Both the position numbers and the translations under genes were made by a program. The notes beneath the pieces were generated by a model that was not told where the DNA came from, did no database searches, and saw only the letters and a list, made by a program, of their open reading frames with translations. 64,000 nt of DNA. Source: Kitasatospora setae KM-6054 (GTDB lineage Bacteria; Actinomycetota; Actinomycetes; Streptomycetales; Streptomycetaceae). Below are positions 52,175-62,776 of this stretch, piece by piece. The number at the start of each line of letters is the position of its first letter. Position 1 is the first letter of the stretch. The stretch lies in assembly GCF_000269985.1 (NCBI RefSeq), contig NC_016109.1, positions 3,162,001 to 3,226,000 of the forward strand, in the 5' to 3' direction.

Positions 52175-53725
52175 GTGACGTACCCGCCGCAGCCCGGCGC
52201 GCCGTATCCGGGGCAGGCCGGACCGCCCTATCAGCAGCCGTTCCCGGTGCAGCAGCAGCCGCCGTACCAGCCGCGACCGCCGTACCCGCAGGGGCCGTAC
52301 CCGCAGCAGCCGCAGCCGTTTCCGCCGGCGTTCCCGGTGCAGCAGCAGCCGCCGTACGGGATGCCGCCGCCCGCGCCGCGGCGGAAGGGCGGGGTGGGGC
52401 GGACGCTGGCGTGTCTGGGGGTGGTGCTGGTCCTGGTGCTGGGGTTGGCGGTGGGCGGGGTGGTGTTGCTGCACGTGAGTCGGCAGCGGCCGCCGGTGCA
52501 GGGGTTGTCCAGCGGGCTGGAGGGCTGGGAGAAGGTCACCAAGGGGCTGACGGACGCGCTGGCGGCGAAGGACGAGGAGGCGTTCCTCAGGCCGTTCGCG
52601 GCGGGGCCGACCAAGGAGAAGCAGCGGCTGGTGTTCCGCAACCTGGTCAAGATCCCTTGGGAGACGGCGCGTTGGGAGGCGCTGCTCCCGTTGGACGGGC
52701 AGTTGCGGGTGGACTTCGTGCACCAGGTGAAGGGGGTGGACAACTTCCCGATCGCGGAGCAGTACGGGTGGAAGGTGCTCGCCCCGGACGCGGGCACCGA
52801 GGTGGTCACCGAGGTCGGCGGGGTCAAGGACAGCCAGGGCAAGAACAGCGGCTTCGGCTACTACCCGGCCCCGTGGGACCTGTACGACGAGTTGGCGGTG
52901 CAGGTCCGCGACCACCTGGTGGTGATGGCGGACAAGGGGCAGTCGGCCGAGCTGAACCGGGACGTGGAGATCCTGGCGCGGGCGGCGAAGGAGGACCTGG
53001 CGGCCTGGCAGAAGTACGGTCCGCCGCCGTCCGGGGAGCGCCGGGGGGCCGGCGGGTTCTTCGTGGTGCTGGAGCGGAAGCGGGACGTCTACAACAAGCT
53101 GTACAAGGGCGACGGCAAGCTGAACGACAGCCTGGAGGCGGGCGTCAACATGCCGATCTGGGCGGCGGACTCGTCGAAGGCGAACCCGGGCGACCTGCTG
53201 ATCGGCGGCAGCCGGATCGTGATGGACACCGCCGGCTCCCGCTTCACCAGCGACCAGTGGCAGGACGGCGTCACCGACATCGGCCGGCACGAGATGGCGC
53301 ACGCCATCGTCGCCCCGCTGCTGGCGACGGCCGGGAACTTCGACGGGACGGGCAGCCCGCACGACTGGGTGGCCGAGGGCTTCGCGGAGTACATGGCGCT
53401 GCGCGGCAAGGACTCGCTGGCCCGGGACGAGCTGGCGGCGTACCTGAAGGGCGTGCCCTTCGACGGGAGGCTGCCGGGGGACGACGGGTCGTTCTACTCC
53501 GCCAGCGGCGACCAGCGCAGCGCGAACTACACGCTGGCGGGCGACGCGCTGCGGTTCATGGCGTCGAAGTACGGCGACGCCAAGGTCTGCGAGTTCGTGG
53601 CGGCGCAGTACGCCCGGCCGCAGGAGTACGAACAGCAGATCACCGCGGCGACCGGCCAGTCGCTGGCGCAGTTCCAGGCGGCCTGGGCGGCGCACGTCAG
53701 GTCGGCGGTGCCGGGCAAGCGCTGA
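52175..53725 (+). CDS. Membrane-anchored metallopeptidase (gluzincin-like), copy 1
   Basis: The 516-aa protein has a Pro/Gln/Tyr-rich cytoplasmic N-terminus (about 1-70), one membrane helix (about 80-102), a helical stalk region, and an outer zinc-peptidase domain. HEMAH (372-376) supplies the HExxH motif and WVAEGFAEYMA downstream supplies the third ligand, as in peptidase MA families. GTG 52175 is preferred because GGGGGA lies upstream and the paralogue uses the equivalent position. The ATG at 52142 falls inside the conserved -10 element. It forms a tandem pair with 53822-55474. Confidence 0.82.
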   Translation: MTYPPQPGAPYPGQAGPPYQQPFPVQQQPPYQPRPPYPQGPYPQQPQPFPPAFPVQQQPPYGMPPPAPRRKGGVGRTLACLGVVLVLVLGLAVGGVVLLHVSRQRPPVQGLSSGLEGWEKVTKGLTDALAAKDEEAFLRPFAAGPTKEKQRLVFRNLVKIPWETARWEALLPLDGQLRVDFVHQVKGVDNFPIAEQYGWKVLAPDAGTEVVTEVGGVKDSQGKNSGFGYYPAPWDLYDELAVQVRDHLVVMADKGQSAELNRDVEILARAAKEDLAAWQKYGPPPSGERRGAGGFFVVLERKRDVYNKLYKGDGKLNDSLEAGVNMPIWAADSSKANPGDLLIGGSRIVMDTAGSRFTSDQWQDGVTDIGRHEMAHAIVAPLLATAGNFDGTGSPHDWVAEGFAEYMALRGKDSLARDELAAYLKGVPFDGRLPGDDGSFYSASGDQRSANYTLAGDALRFMASKYGDAKVCEFVAAQYARPQEYEQQITAATGQSLAQFQAAWAAHVRSAVPGKR

Positions 53726-53784
53726 CCGCGGCGGGCGGTGCGGCCCGGCGGGCGGAAAGGGCTGGTGGGAACGACCGTCCGCTG

Positions 53785-53798
53785 TGCTATTAATGGCG
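53785..53798 (+). promoter_or_regulatory. Conserved -10-type element of peptidase gene 2
   Basis: TGCTATTAATGGCG, the partner of the element at 52138-52151, with identical spacing to the TTG start. Confidence 0.6.
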
Positions 53799-53821
53799 CG
53801 TCGTTCGTCCCAGGGGGTCCC

Positions 53822-55474
53822 TTGACGCATCCGCCGCAGCCCGGCGCGCCCGCACCCGAGCAGCCGGAGCAGCCCGGCGCGGCGGTCGCGCGGCCCGAGC
53901 AGGCTCAGCAGCCGTCCGAGCAACCGCACGAGCCGCCGTCCGGGCAACCGCACGAACCGCCGTCCGGGCCGCCGCTGCTGCCCGAGCAGCGGTCCGCGCA
54001 GCAGCCGTACCCGCAGCAGCAGCAGCAGCAGCCGCAGCAGCCGTGGGGCGCGCAGGCGTACCCGGCGCCGCCGCCGAACCCGTACGCGTACCCGTGGGGC
54101 GCGCCGCCGCCCCCGCCGCCGCGGCGGCTGGCGTCGCGGGTGCTGGCGGTGCTGGCGCTGGTGGGTCTGGCGCTGGTGCTGCTGGTCGCGGTGGGCGGGA
54201 CGGTGTACCTGCAGCTGGACAAGGAGCAGAAGCCGACGACGCCCGCGTACGTGGCGGAGCAGCGGGCCTGGAGCAAGGTCGCGCAGGGGCTGACGGACGC
54301 GCTGGCGGCGAAGGACGAGGAGGCGTTCGTCAGGCCGTTCGCGGCGGGGCCGGCCAAGGAGAAGCAGCGGCTGGTGTTCCGCAACCTGTTGAAGGTGCCG
54401 TGGGAGACGGCGCGCTGGGAGGTGTCGACGTCCTCGTTCGAGGGCCGGTTGCGGGTGGACTTCGTGCACCAGGTGAAGGGCGTGGACAACTTCCCGGTGA
54501 CCGAGGAGTACGGCTGGCAGGTGCGGCCGGTGGACTCGGGCACCGAGGTGGTCACCGAGGTCGGCGCGGTGAAGGACCACACCGGCAAGAGCGACGACGG
54601 CGGCTACTACCCGGCGCCGTGGGACCTGTACGACGAGCTGGCGGTGCGTTCGCTCGACCACCTGGTGGTGATGGCGGACAAGAGCCAGTCGGTCGAACTG
54701 GACCGGGACGCGGACCTGCTGGCGCGGGCCGCGGCGGACGACCTGGCGGCCTGGCACCAGTTCGCGCCGGCGCCGGTCGGCGGCCGCGGCGGCGCGCAGG
54801 GCTTCTTCGTGGTGCTGGAGCGGAACCGGGAGGTCTACAACAAGCTGTACCAGGGCGACGGCAAGCAGGACGACAGCCTGGAGGCGGGCGTCAACATGCC
54901 GGTCCCGGCGGCGGACGGGGTCGACCGGCACGGCGCGACCGGGCTGCTGGTCGGCGGCAGCCGGATCGTGATGGACACCACCGACAGCCGCTTCACCGAC
55001 GGCGGCTGGAAGGACGGCGTGACCGACATCGGCCGGCACGAGATGGCGCACGCGCTGGTCGCGACCCTGCTGTCGGAGCACCCCTCGGCGAGCGGGAAGG
55101 GCCAGCCGCACGACTGGGTGGCCGAGGGCTTCGCCGAGTTCATGGCGCTGCGCGGCAAGGACTCGCTGGCCGGCGACGAGCTGGACGGCACGCTGTCGGA
55201 GGTCGCCTTCGACGGGAAGCTGCCGGGCGAGGGCGGCGAGTTCTACGCGGACACCATCGAGTCCCGGGCGGCGAACTACGTGCTGAGCGGCGACGCGGTC
55301 CGCTACCTGGCGGCGACGTACGGGGAGGCGAAGGCGTTCGGGTTCGTCGCCGCGCACTACGCCAAGCCGAGCGGGTACGAGCAGCAGATCACCGCGGCGA
55401 CCGGCCAGTCGCCGGAGGCCTTCCAGAGCGCCTGGGCGGCGCACGTGCGGTCGGAGGCCGGCCGGAAGCACTGA
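53822..55474 (+). CDS. Membrane-anchored metallopeptidase (gluzincin-like), copy 2
   Basis: The 550-aa paralogue of the previous gene has a longer Pro/Glu/Gln-rich N-terminus (about 1-100), one membrane helix (about 108-130) and the same outer domain with HEMAH (406-410) and WVAEGFAEFMA. Most of the domain is near-identical between copies (for example KDEEAF, RPFAAGP, VDFVHQVKGVDNFP). A TTG start is inferred from the equal spacing to the promoter element. The pair lies next to T7SS cassette 2 and could process surface proteins; this is inference. Confidence 0.82.
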   Translation: MTHPPQPGAPAPEQPEQPGAAVARPEQAQQPSEQPHEPPSGQPHEPPSGPPLLPEQRSAQQPYPQQQQQQPQQPWGAQAYPAPPPNPYAYPWGAPPPPPPRRLASRVLAVLALVGLALVLLVAVGGTVYLQLDKEQKPTTPAYVAEQRAWSKVAQGLTDALAAKDEEAFVRPFAAGPAKEKQRLVFRNLLKVPWETARWEVSTSSFEGRLRVDFVHQVKGVDNFPVTEEYGWQVRPVDSGTEVVTEVGAVKDHTGKSDDGGYYPAPWDLYDELAVRSLDHLVVMADKSQSVELDRDADLLARAAADDLAAWHQFAPAPVGGRGGAQGFFVVLERNREVYNKLYQGDGKQDDSLEAGVNMPVPAADGVDRHGATGLLVGGSRIVMDTTDSRFTDGGWKDGVTDIGRHEMAHALVATLLSEHPSASGKGQPHDWVAEGFAEFMALRGKDSLAGDELDGTLSEVAFDGKLPGEGGEFYADTIESRAANYVLSGDAVRYLAATYGEAKAFGFVAAHYAKPSGYEQQITAATGQSPEAFQSAWAAHVRSEAGRKH

Positions 55475-55523
55475 CGGCCGGGAGCGGGTGGCGGGGCGGG
55501 CCCCCGCCACCCGCTCCCGGGCT

Positions 55524-57841
55524 TCACACCAGGACGGTGGCGTCCTCCGGCAGGATCGGGAGGCGGCCGACCGGCAGGCCGGTGGCGGCGCGGACGGCGG
55601 CGGCGACGGCGGCGGGGGCGACCACGGCGGGGACGGCGCTGACGGCCTTGGCGCCGAACGGGGCGACCACGTCGCGCTCCTCCAGCAGGGCGGCGATCCG
55701 GACGTCGGGGGTGTCCAGCGCGGTGGGCAGCCGGTAGCCGGTGAGCGAGGCGTTGACGGGGACGCCGTCCTCGGTGCGCAGGTTCTCCAGCAGGGCGAGT
55801 CCGACGCCCTGGGCGACGGCGCCCTCGATCCGGTCCTCGATCTGCCGGGGGTTGAGCGCCCGGCCGACGTCCTGGGCGACGGTCACGTCGACCACCCGGA
55901 CGGCGCCGAGCTCGATGTCGACGTCGACGACGGCCCGCATCGCGCAGAACGCGATCGAGACGAAGGCGTCGCCCTGCCCGGTCTCGGGGTCGAGCGGCTC
56001 GGTGGGGTGCGGCCGGCACTGCGCGGTGGCCCAGAGCTCGCGGCCCTCCAGCGCCTCGCTGACCGGCATGCCGAGCACGCCGTCGTACGAGGTGATCTTG
56101 CCGTCGGTGATGGTGAGCAGTTCGACGGACATCCCGAAGTCGGCGGCGATCGGCTGCAGCATCTGGTGCCGGACCATCAGCGCGGCCCGCTCGACGGCGC
56201 CGCCGGAGACCCAGGTGTGCCGGCCGCGGGCGGACGGGCCGGCCGCGGACTGGTCGGAGTCGACGGGCGCGATGTAGACCTCGCTGACCCCGAGCACCGA
56301 CTGGACGATCTGCCGGGCCAGCGTGGCGAAGCCCTGGCCGGAGTCGACGGCCGCGCAGATCACGGTGGCGTGGTCGCCGGAGACCCGGACGGTCGCGGTG
56401 GCGACCTCGTCCTCGCCCTCGGCGCCGAGCATGTGCACCATGCCGACGGCGTAGCCGATGCCGCGCCGCACCGCGGCGGGGTCGCCCGCGCCGCCGGGGC
56501 CGCCGGGCAGCAGCCAGTCGGCCTCCGGGTCGTCGAGCGGGAGGGCGGGCAGCGGGGTGGTGTCGAGCGCGTCGAGCAGCGCCCCGACCGGGGCCGGGCA
56601 GGTGACCGGCTGGCCGGTGGGCAGCGGGTCGCCGGTGCTCATCGCGTTGCGGCGGCGGATCTCGACCGGGTCGACGCCGAGCTGCCGGGCGAGCTGGTCG
56701 AGCTGCGACTCGTACGCGAAGCAGGTCTGCAGGGCGCCCTCGCCGCGCATCCGGCCGGCCGGCGGGTTGTTGGTGCGCACCGCCCAGGCGTCGACGAAGA
56801 CGTTGGGGCAGGTGTAGGGGCCGACCGAGAAGGCGACGGCGGCGGCCAGCGCCTCGGCGGAGACGTCGGCGTAGGCGCCGCCGTCGAGCAGGATCTGCGC
56901 CTCGACCTTGACCAGCCGGCCCTCGGCGTCGGCGTGGTGCCGGTAGCGCAGCAGGGCGGGGTGCCGGGTGGGGTGGGCCTGGAAGGACTCGGCCCGGGTG
57001 AGGACCATCTTGACCGGGCGGCCGGTGCGCAGCGCGAGCAGCGCGAGGGTGACCTGGAAGGAGAGGTCCTCGCGGTCGCCGGTGGCGCCGGGGACGCCGG
57101 TGACGACGAGCCGGACCCGGTCGGGGTCGAGGCCGAGGCAGGCGGCGGTGCGGTCGCGGTCGCCGTGCGGGTCGGTGGAGGACAGGTGCAGTTCGACGCC
57201 GCCGTCGGGGCGGGGCACGGCGAGTCCGGCCTCGGCGCCGATCGGGGCGGGGTCCTGCCGGCCGACCTGGTAGAGGCCCTCGACGACGACCTCGCCGACC
57301 GCGTCGGGGTCGCCGGTGCGCAGCGGCAGGTGGCGCAGCAGGTTGCCGTCGGGGTGCAGCGGGGGGGCGTGGAAGGCGGCCTCGGGGTCGGTGACGGGTT
57401 CCAGCACCTCGTACTCGACCAGGATCGCGGCGGCGGCCAGCCGGGCGGTGTCGGGGTGGTCGGCGGCGACGGCGGCGACGGGTTCGCCGTGGTGGCGCAC
57501 GACGCCGGCGGCGAGCACCGGGCGGTCGGCGGTGACCGGGCCGTCGGGGGCGCCGTCGGGGGTGCCGTCCGGTCCGGCGGGGAGGTCGGCGGCGGTGACC
57601 ACGGCGTGCACGCCGGGGACGGCGAGCGCGGGGGCGGTGTCCACCGAGAGGATCCGGGCGTGCGGGTGCGGGGAGCGCAGCACGGCGCCCCAGAGCAGCC
57701 CCTCGGCCCACAGGTCGGCGGCGTACGGGTAGATGCCCAGTGCCTTGGGCAGGGCGTCGGTGCGCAGCGGGGAGGTGCCGAGGCCGGTGGTGCCGGTCTC
57801 GGGGCCCGCGGGGGCGGCCGCCGGGAGCTCGGTGGCGGAGG

Positions 57842-57845
<4 letters not shown>
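55524..57845 (-). CDS. Molybdopterin-binding subunit of a xanthine dehydrogenase-family enzyme
   Basis: The 773-aa large subunit has the two molybdopterin-binding domains: SVDTAPALAVPGVHAV at the N-terminus, RGRHTWVSGG, DRIEGAVAQGVGLALLE and DPVEIRRRNAMSTGD. In the family the catalytic glutamate sits in KGVGE near the C-terminus; here the equivalent reads GAKAVSAVP, so the glutamate appears replaced by alanine. Its ATG overlaps the stop of the iron-sulfur subunit gene (ATGA). Substrate is unknown and hydroxylase chemistry is uncertain. Confidence 0.85.
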
Positions 57846-58785
<940 letters not shown>

Positions 58786-58789
<4 letters not shown>

Positions 58790-59682
58790 TTGAGTGCCCT
58801 TCCCAGTGCCCGGCGGGCCAGCACGGCCACGGTACGCCGCAGGCGGACCGCGACCGGGCCCGCCCCCTCTCCGTGCGCCCCGCCCTCGGGGACGCACGCC
58901 CCGGCCACGTACTCGCCGAAGGCGGCGAGCGCGGCGGGGTCGATCAGCACCGCGCCGTCGGCGCCGCGGGCGTCCCAGTCGATGCAGCCGGCCACCCAGC
59001 TCTCGGCCTCCAGCGGCCGGAGCGGGACGGGGGCGACGGCGCCGACGGCGCAGCGCACGCCGCGCCGGGCGGGGTCGAGGACGAGGGCGACGGAGGCGGC
59101 GGCGCGGGCCGGGCCGCTGCGGCCGGTGGACTTGAGGAAGACCTGGGGGGCGTGCAGCAGCGGGACCCGCACCCAGGTGAGGAGTTCGCCGGGCCGCAGC
59201 GGGTCGAGGCCGGTGAGCAGGTGGCTGATCGGGACGTCGCGGACGGCGCCGGCCCGGGCCAGCGTGGCGGTGGCCTCCAGGGCGGCGAGCACCGGCAGGG
59301 TGTCGCCGGCCGGGTCGGCGGTGGCGATGTTGCCGCCGAGGGTGCCGACGTTGCGCACCTGCGGGGGTCCGGCGGTGCGGGCGGCGTCGGCGAGGGCGGG
59401 GATGAGGGCGGCGAAGTCGGGGCGGTCCATCCGGGCATGGGTGAGCCCGGCGCCGAGGACCGCGGTGCCGCCGTCCTCGTAGCGCCAGCCGCGCAGTTCG
59501 GTGATCCGGCCCAGTCCGATCAGCGCGGCGGGCCGCAGCCGCCCGGCGTTGACCGCCTCCATCAGGTCGGTGGCGCCCGCCACCGGCACCGCCCCGGAGG
59601 TGGCGGCCAGTGCTTCGACCGCCTCGTCGACCGAGGCCGGCAACATGATCGTCCGGTTCACCAGGTTCCCACCGTGCTCCAT
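58786..59682 (-). CDS. FAD-binding subunit of the molybdenum hydroxylase
   Basis: The 298-aa protein has the flavin motifs VPVAGATDLMEAVNAG and VRNVGTLGGNIATADPAGDTLPVLAALEA, as in the medium subunit of CO dehydrogenase and xanthine dehydrogenase. ATG 59682 is chosen; a GTG seven codons later has a better SD (GGTGGGA). It is the first gene of a three-gene operon (FAD, Fe-S, Mo) with overlapping ends. Confidence 0.9.
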
Positions 59683-59925
59683 TTGCAGTGCTGCCTGCCG
59701 CCCGTAGGGTACGGGCGATCGGTGCGGGTTGGGCAACTCTGGCACACAAAGACCGCTGATCATTTCCCGGGCGGCGGACAGGTCCGAACAACTCGGGACA
59801 ACTCCGGGCAGCCCCGCGATCGAGTCGTGTCCGAGGTGATCGGTTCCTCACCTGGTCATGACGTGCGGGGCGGGCCCGGAGTTCCTCGGCGCTGACTCTG
59901 CGTCACCGCCGTCCCGGCCCGGGGG

Positions 59926-61563
59926 TCACGGCGCGGTGCCCTCGCCGGACGGTCCGGGCTTCCCGGCCAGCGGGCGGCCGACGATGCCGGGCTTGCGCTG
60001 CCAGGGGCGCGGGCCGTCCGGGTGGCGGTACTCGACGCCGAGGGCCTCCAGCCGCAGGTAGTGGGTGGCCATCCGGCGCTCGAAGCCGGCCCAGTCGCGG
60101 GCCGCCGGGTCGCGCGGGAGGTCGGACCAGGCGACCTCGGCGAGCGCGGCGAGCCGCGGGAACGCCTTGTAGTCGACGTCCCGGCCGCTGTACATGAACT
60201 CGGTCCACAGGTTGGCCTGGGTGCCGATGACGTGCGCGGCGGCGGCCTCGTCGAGCTGCGGCGGGACGGGCTCGAAGCGGTAGACGTCCTCCAGGGTGCG
60301 CACCCAGCCGACCGGGATCGGCTCGTCGTCGCCGTCGGCCTGCCGGTGGTCGAGGTAGACGTGCTGCTCGGGGCACATCACCACGTCGTGCCCGGCGTTG
60401 GCGGCGGCGATCCCGCCGTCGTAGCCGCGCCAGGAGGAGACCGCGGCGCCGGGGGCGAGGCCGCCCTCCAGGATCTCGTCCCAGCCGATCAGCCGGCGGC
60501 CGCGGGCGGCCAGCCAGCCGTCGAAGTGCCGGATGACGTGGCTCTGCAGCTCGAACTCGTCCTTCAGGCCGAGTTCGGCGATCCGGGCCTGGGCGGCCGG
60601 GGACTGCTTCCACTGGTCCTTGGGGCACTCGTCGCCGCCGAGGTGCACGAAGGTGGAGGGGAAGACCTCCAGCAGCTCCTCCAGCACGTGCTCGTAGAAG
60701 CGCAGGGTCGCCTCGGAGGGGTTCAGGATGTTCTCGCTGACGCCCCAGTCGGTCCAGGTGCCGAGCGCGGCGGTGTCGACCACGTCGGTGTTGCCGAGCT
60801 CGGGGTAGGCGGCGACGGCGGCCTGGTTGTGGCCGGGCAGGTCGATCTCGGGGACGACGGTGACGCCCCGGGCGGCCGCGTAGGCGACGATCTCGCGCAG
60901 GTCGTCCTGGGTGTAGTAGCCGCCGTGCGGCTGGTCGTCGCGCCGGTTGCCGGCCCGGTAGCCGACCATCGAGCGCTCGCGCCAGCCGCCGACCTCGGTG
61001 AGCCTCGGGTAGCGCTTGACCTCGAACCGCCAGCCCTGGTCGTCGGTCAGGTGGAAGTGCAGGACGTTGAGCTTGTGCGCGGCGAGCTGGTCGACGAAGC
61101 GCAGCACCCCGGCCTTGGGCATGAAGTGCCGGGAGACGTCCAGCATGGCGCCGCGCCAGCCGAACCGGGGCGCGTCGCGGATCTCCACCGCGGGCACCGT
61201 CCAGCTCGCGCCGGGCAGCGGGGCGGTGCGGTACGCGGCGGGGCCGAGCAGCTGGCGCAGGGTCTGCACGGCGTGGCCGAGGCCGGCGGGGCCGCCGGCG
61301 GTGAGCCGGACGGACTCCGCGTCGGCGCTCAGCCGGTACTCCTCGGCGCCGAGCGCCGGGTCGAGGTCGAGCCGCAGGTCGCCGTCCTGCCCGGCCGGGG
61401 CCGGGTCGAGGTCGAAGCCGGTGGCGGCGGAGAGCTCGGCGCGCAGCCGGCGGGCGGCGGCCGCAGTGCCGGGGGCGGCGGCGATCCGGGAGCCGGCGTG
61501 CAGGACGAAGGGCGGGGCGTCGGGGCCGGCCTGGACGTGCGACGGGGCAGGGATGAGGTCCAT
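59926..61563 (-). CDS. Beta-N-acetylhexosaminidase (GH20)
   Basis: The 545-aa enzyme cleaves terminal GlcNAc/GalNAc, for instance from chitin oligomers. The catalytic pair D311-E312 is in HLGGDECPK; HFHLTDDQGWRFE, PEIDLPGHNQA and IGWDEILEGG are further landmarks. A dre operator lies 29 bp upstream of the ATG, placing it in the DasR regulon. No signal peptide is visible, so it is probably cytoplasmic and acts on imported chitobiose-type sugars. Confidence 0.94.
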   Translation of the reverse strand: MDLIPAPSHVQAGPDAPPFVLHAGSRIAAAPGTAAAARRLRAELSAATGFDLDPAPAGQDGDLRLDLDPALGAEEYRLSADAESVRLTAGGPAGLGHAVQTLRQLLGPAAYRTAPLPGASWTVPAVEIRDAPRFGWRGAMLDVSRHFMPKAGVLRFVDQLAAHKLNVLHFHLTDDQGWRFEVKRYPRLTEVGGWRERSMVGYRAGNRRDDQPHGGYYTQDDLREIVAYAAARGVTVVPEIDLPGHNQAAVAAYPELGNTDVVDTAALGTWTDWGVSENILNPSEATLRFYEHVLEELLEVFPSTFVHLGGDECPKDQWKQSPAAQARIAELGLKDEFELQSHVIRHFDGWLAARGRRLIGWDEILEGGLAPGAAVSSWRGYDGGIAAANAGHDVVMCPEQHVYLDHRQADGDDEPIPVGWVRTLEDVYRFEPVPPQLDEAAAAHVIGTQANLWTEFMYSGRDVDYKAFPRLAALAEVAWSDLPRDPAARDWAGFERRMATHYLRLEALGVEYRHPDGPRPWQRKPGIVGRPLAGKPGPSGEGTAP

Positions 61564-61591
61564 GTGCCCCATCCTGCCCCGGGCCCCCGCG

Positions 61592-61607
61592 ATTGGCATA
61601 GACCAGT
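61592..61607. promoter_or_regulatory. dre-like operator before the GH20 gene
   Basis: On the minus strand ACTGGTCTATGCCAAT matches the dre consensus ACTGGTCTAGACCACT at 13 of 16 positions. The left half is perfect. It lies 29 bp upstream of the hexosaminidase start. Confidence 0.8.
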
Positions 61608-61637
61608 CGTCGGGGTGTTTCCGCAGGTCGTTCGCGG

Positions 61638-61913
61638 TCAGTCCTTCTTGTCGTCCCCGTCCGGGTTGTTCAGCCCGTCGAAGATCTCCTTGCACATCGG
61701 GCAGACCGGGTACTTCTTCGGGTCGCGCCCGGGCACCCAGACCTTGCCGCACAGCGCCACCACGGGGGACCCGGAGAGCGCGCTCTCCATGATCTTGTCC
61801 TTCTGGACGTAGTGGGCGAAGCGCTCGTGGTCGCCGTCCCCGTGCGAAGTCTGCGGGACGGGCTCGACCAGGGTGCCGGTGCCGAGGCCGCGCTCGGGCT
61901 CAAGAGTGCTCAT
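61638..61913 (-). CDS. DUF3039 family protein
   Basis: The 91-aa protein ends with the family core ERFAHYVQKDKIMESALSG, ALCGKVWVPGRDPKKYPVC and PMCKEIFDGL, a CxxC-type zinc-ribbon-like end. A -10-like TAGACT at 61922-61927 lies 8 nt before the ATG, so the mRNA is probably leaderless. The family's role is unknown; it is common in streptomycetes near murA. Confidence 0.9.
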   Translation of the reverse strand: MSTLEPERGLGTGTLVEPVPQTSHGDGDHERFAHYVQKDKIMESALSGSPVVALCGKVWVPGRDPKKYPVCPMCKEIFDGLNNPDGDDKKD

Positions 61914-61982
61914 AGGTGACAAGTCTATGGCGGCTCCCCGGAAGCGGGCCACCACTCGGCGGCGTCCCGTCGCGCTCCCCGC

Positions 61983-62564
61983 TCAGTTCAGCAGCGGGTC
62001 GTCGGGGTAGGTGGCGAGCATCGCCAGCGGGCCGCGCTGGCGGCGCAGCACCTCGCGCCAGAGCCGGTCGGGCTGGGCGCAGGAGAGGTCGCCTGCCTCG
62101 CAGTCGACCAGGTGCCAGGCGCCCTCGGCGATCTCGTCCTCCAGTTGGCCGGGCGACCAGCCCGAGTAGCCGGCGAACACCCGCATCCCGCCGAGCACCC
62201 CGGCCAGCACCTCGGGCGGCGCCTCCAGGTCGACCAGGCCGATCGCGCCGTGCACCCGGCGCCAGCCGAGCGGCGCGGCGTGGTGGTCCTCGCCGGGGAC
62301 GACGGCGACCGCCAGCGCGGAGTCCAGCGCCACCGGGCCGCCCTGGAACAGCACCGCGGGGTGGCCGGCCAGCGGCGCCCAGCCGTCCAGCACTGCGGCG
62401 ACGTCGACCGGCGTGGGCCGGTTGAGGACGACGCCGAGCGCGCCCTGGGCGTCGTGGTCGAGCAGCAGGACGACCGCCCTGGCGAAGTTCGGGTCCGTCA
62501 GCACGGGCGTCGCCACCAGCAGGCGCCCGGTGAGCGAGGGGGCCGCTTCCATGTCTGCCATCAT
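61983..62564 (-). CDS. YqgE/AlgH family protein
   Basis: The 193-aa protein has the family marks LTGRLLVATPVLTDPNFARAVVLLLDHD, GALGVVLNRPT, FQGGPV and YSGWSPGQLEDEI. No enzymatic role is established for the family. Two ATGs (62564 and 62561) are adjacent; either may be used. It is divergent from murA. Confidence 0.92.
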   Translation of the reverse strand: MMADMEAAPSLTGRLLVATPVLTDPNFARAVVLLLDHDAQGALGVVLNRPTPVDVAAVLDGWAPLAGHPAVLFQGGPVALDSALAVAVVPGEDHHAAPLGWRRVHGAIGLVDLEAPPEVLAGVLGGMRVFAGYSGWSPGQLEDEIAEGAWHLVDCEAGDLSCAQPDRLWREVLRRQRGPLAMLATYPDDPLLN

Positions 62565-62776
62565 GCCCCGTACCGCCCCTCCCGGCCCACCCGCCGGAGC
62601 GCCCGGAGCGCCACCCGGACGGCCCAGTGGCGGTGCCGTGCCGCCTCCCCTACAGCATGATCACCATTAGGGCACACCGGAACCAATCGCCCACCCCCTA
62701 CCATCTAGTGGTGGTGAAGGGCCCTTCCCCCGACTCTGCAGCCGAAAACCTCCTGCGCACCCGGATTGCGAGAACG

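Noticed and set aside
51908..55510. A 1200-codon open frame on the minus strand opposite the two metallopeptidase genes
   Set aside because: It is an antisense shadow of high GC3 plus-strand genes that have an HEMAH zinc motif, SDs and promoters. Its translation is repetitive Arg/His/Leu/Pro without any domain.
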